Below, piece by piece: positions 63,948 to 64,000 of a stretch of DNA of 64,000 bases. The position numbers were made by a program, and so were the translations under genes. This DNA is from Ramlibacter cellulosilyticus (lineage in GTDB: Bacteria > Pseudomonadota > Gammaproteobacteria > Burkholderiales > Burkholderiaceae_C), in the NCBI RefSeq assembly GCF_014297465.1, contig NZ_JACORT010000001.1, forward strand, positions 62,001 to 126,000, given 5' to 3'. The notes under the pieces were generated by a model. The model saw only the letters and a program-made list of their open reading frames with translations, was not told the DNA's origin and ran no database searches. The number at the start of each line of letters is the position of its first letter. Within the stretch, counting starts at the first letter, position 1.

Positions 63948-64000
63948 GGTTGCGCCCTTCGCTGCTCGTCGGTCGTGGCCACGGGCGTGACCAGCACCTG
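63944..64000 (-). CDS. C-terminal end of an upstream gene (5' end outside window)
   Basis: A frame open from the window edge encodes QVLVTPVATTDEQRRAQP and ends in a TGA overlapping the UPF0126 start. Too short to identify. The overlap suggests an operon. Confidence 0.4.
   Translation of the reverse strand, partial: QVLVTPVATTDEQRRAQP

Overview
The window reads as chromosome of a high-G+C betaproteobacterium of the Burkholderiales, most like the Comamonadaceae (Ramlibacter/Variovorax type). This rests on the strong G/C third-position bias, six tricarboxylate-type (Bug/TctC) periplasmic receptors scattered among catabolic genes, DUF4148-type exported peptides, and IclR and LysR regulators beside small catabolic operons. 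I saw no rRNA, tRNA, insertion sequence, phage or CRISPR array. Genus assignment is inference.

Layout. 1-3796: end of a surface beta-barrel gene overlapped by a secreted DUF11-type protein. 3799-10019: mixed small genes (a probable 2H phosphoesterase, a solute-binding-like protein, a GlcG/HbpS protein, an L,D-transpeptidase, a spermidine-synthase-like protein) ending in an XRE/AbiEii pair with a palindromic operator. 10059-16427: LysR plus a five-gene operon (amidohydrolase, extradiol dioxygenase, FAH hydrolase, flavin monooxygenase, Bug receptor) that looks like a ring-cleavage pathway. 16464-25065: RarD, a beta-hydroxyacid dehydrogenase, a GAF histidine kinase abutting a truncated acyl-CoA dehydrogenase, a LysR, an ABC1/UbiB kinase, an SDR lacking the catalytic Tyr/Lys, and an AhpD-like protein. 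25169-28287: IclR, Bug receptor and salicylate-hydroxylase-like monooxygenase.

28319-36495 is a reverse-strand operon: a 2018-residue SpvB/VCBS/RHS protein followed by two unfamiliar proteins, one an obvious internal duplication. It is the best candidate here for an undescribed system. 36779-39029 carries an exported DUF4148-like peptide and an ECF sigma/anti-sigma pair. 39171-41976 holds a tightly overlapped histidine kinase, double-domain KaiC-like ATPase and receiver, then a DUF3820 protein. 42274-52803 is a catabolic island bracketed by two closely similar IclR regulators, each divergent from a Bug receptor. It encodes an RraA-like aldolase, a D-2-hydroxyacid dehydrogenase, four Bug receptors, two lactonase-like hydrolases and an FMN alpha-hydroxyacid dehydrogenase. 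52983-64000 contains small hypothetical genes, an ABC receptor, GNAT, a PrdB/GrdB-like protein, a stand-alone receiver, a class C serine hydrolase, LysR, a pyridine-nucleotide disulfide oxidoreductase, an M20 amidohydrolase and a UPF0126/TRIC membrane protein.

A dispersed family of about 34-52 nt hairpin elements beginning GTAG (5374-5478, 36714, 41985, 42222, 49703) sits between genes. Their stems differ in sequence but stay complementary, as in REP/REPIN elements. One pair encloses a six-copy 23-bp tandem repeat.
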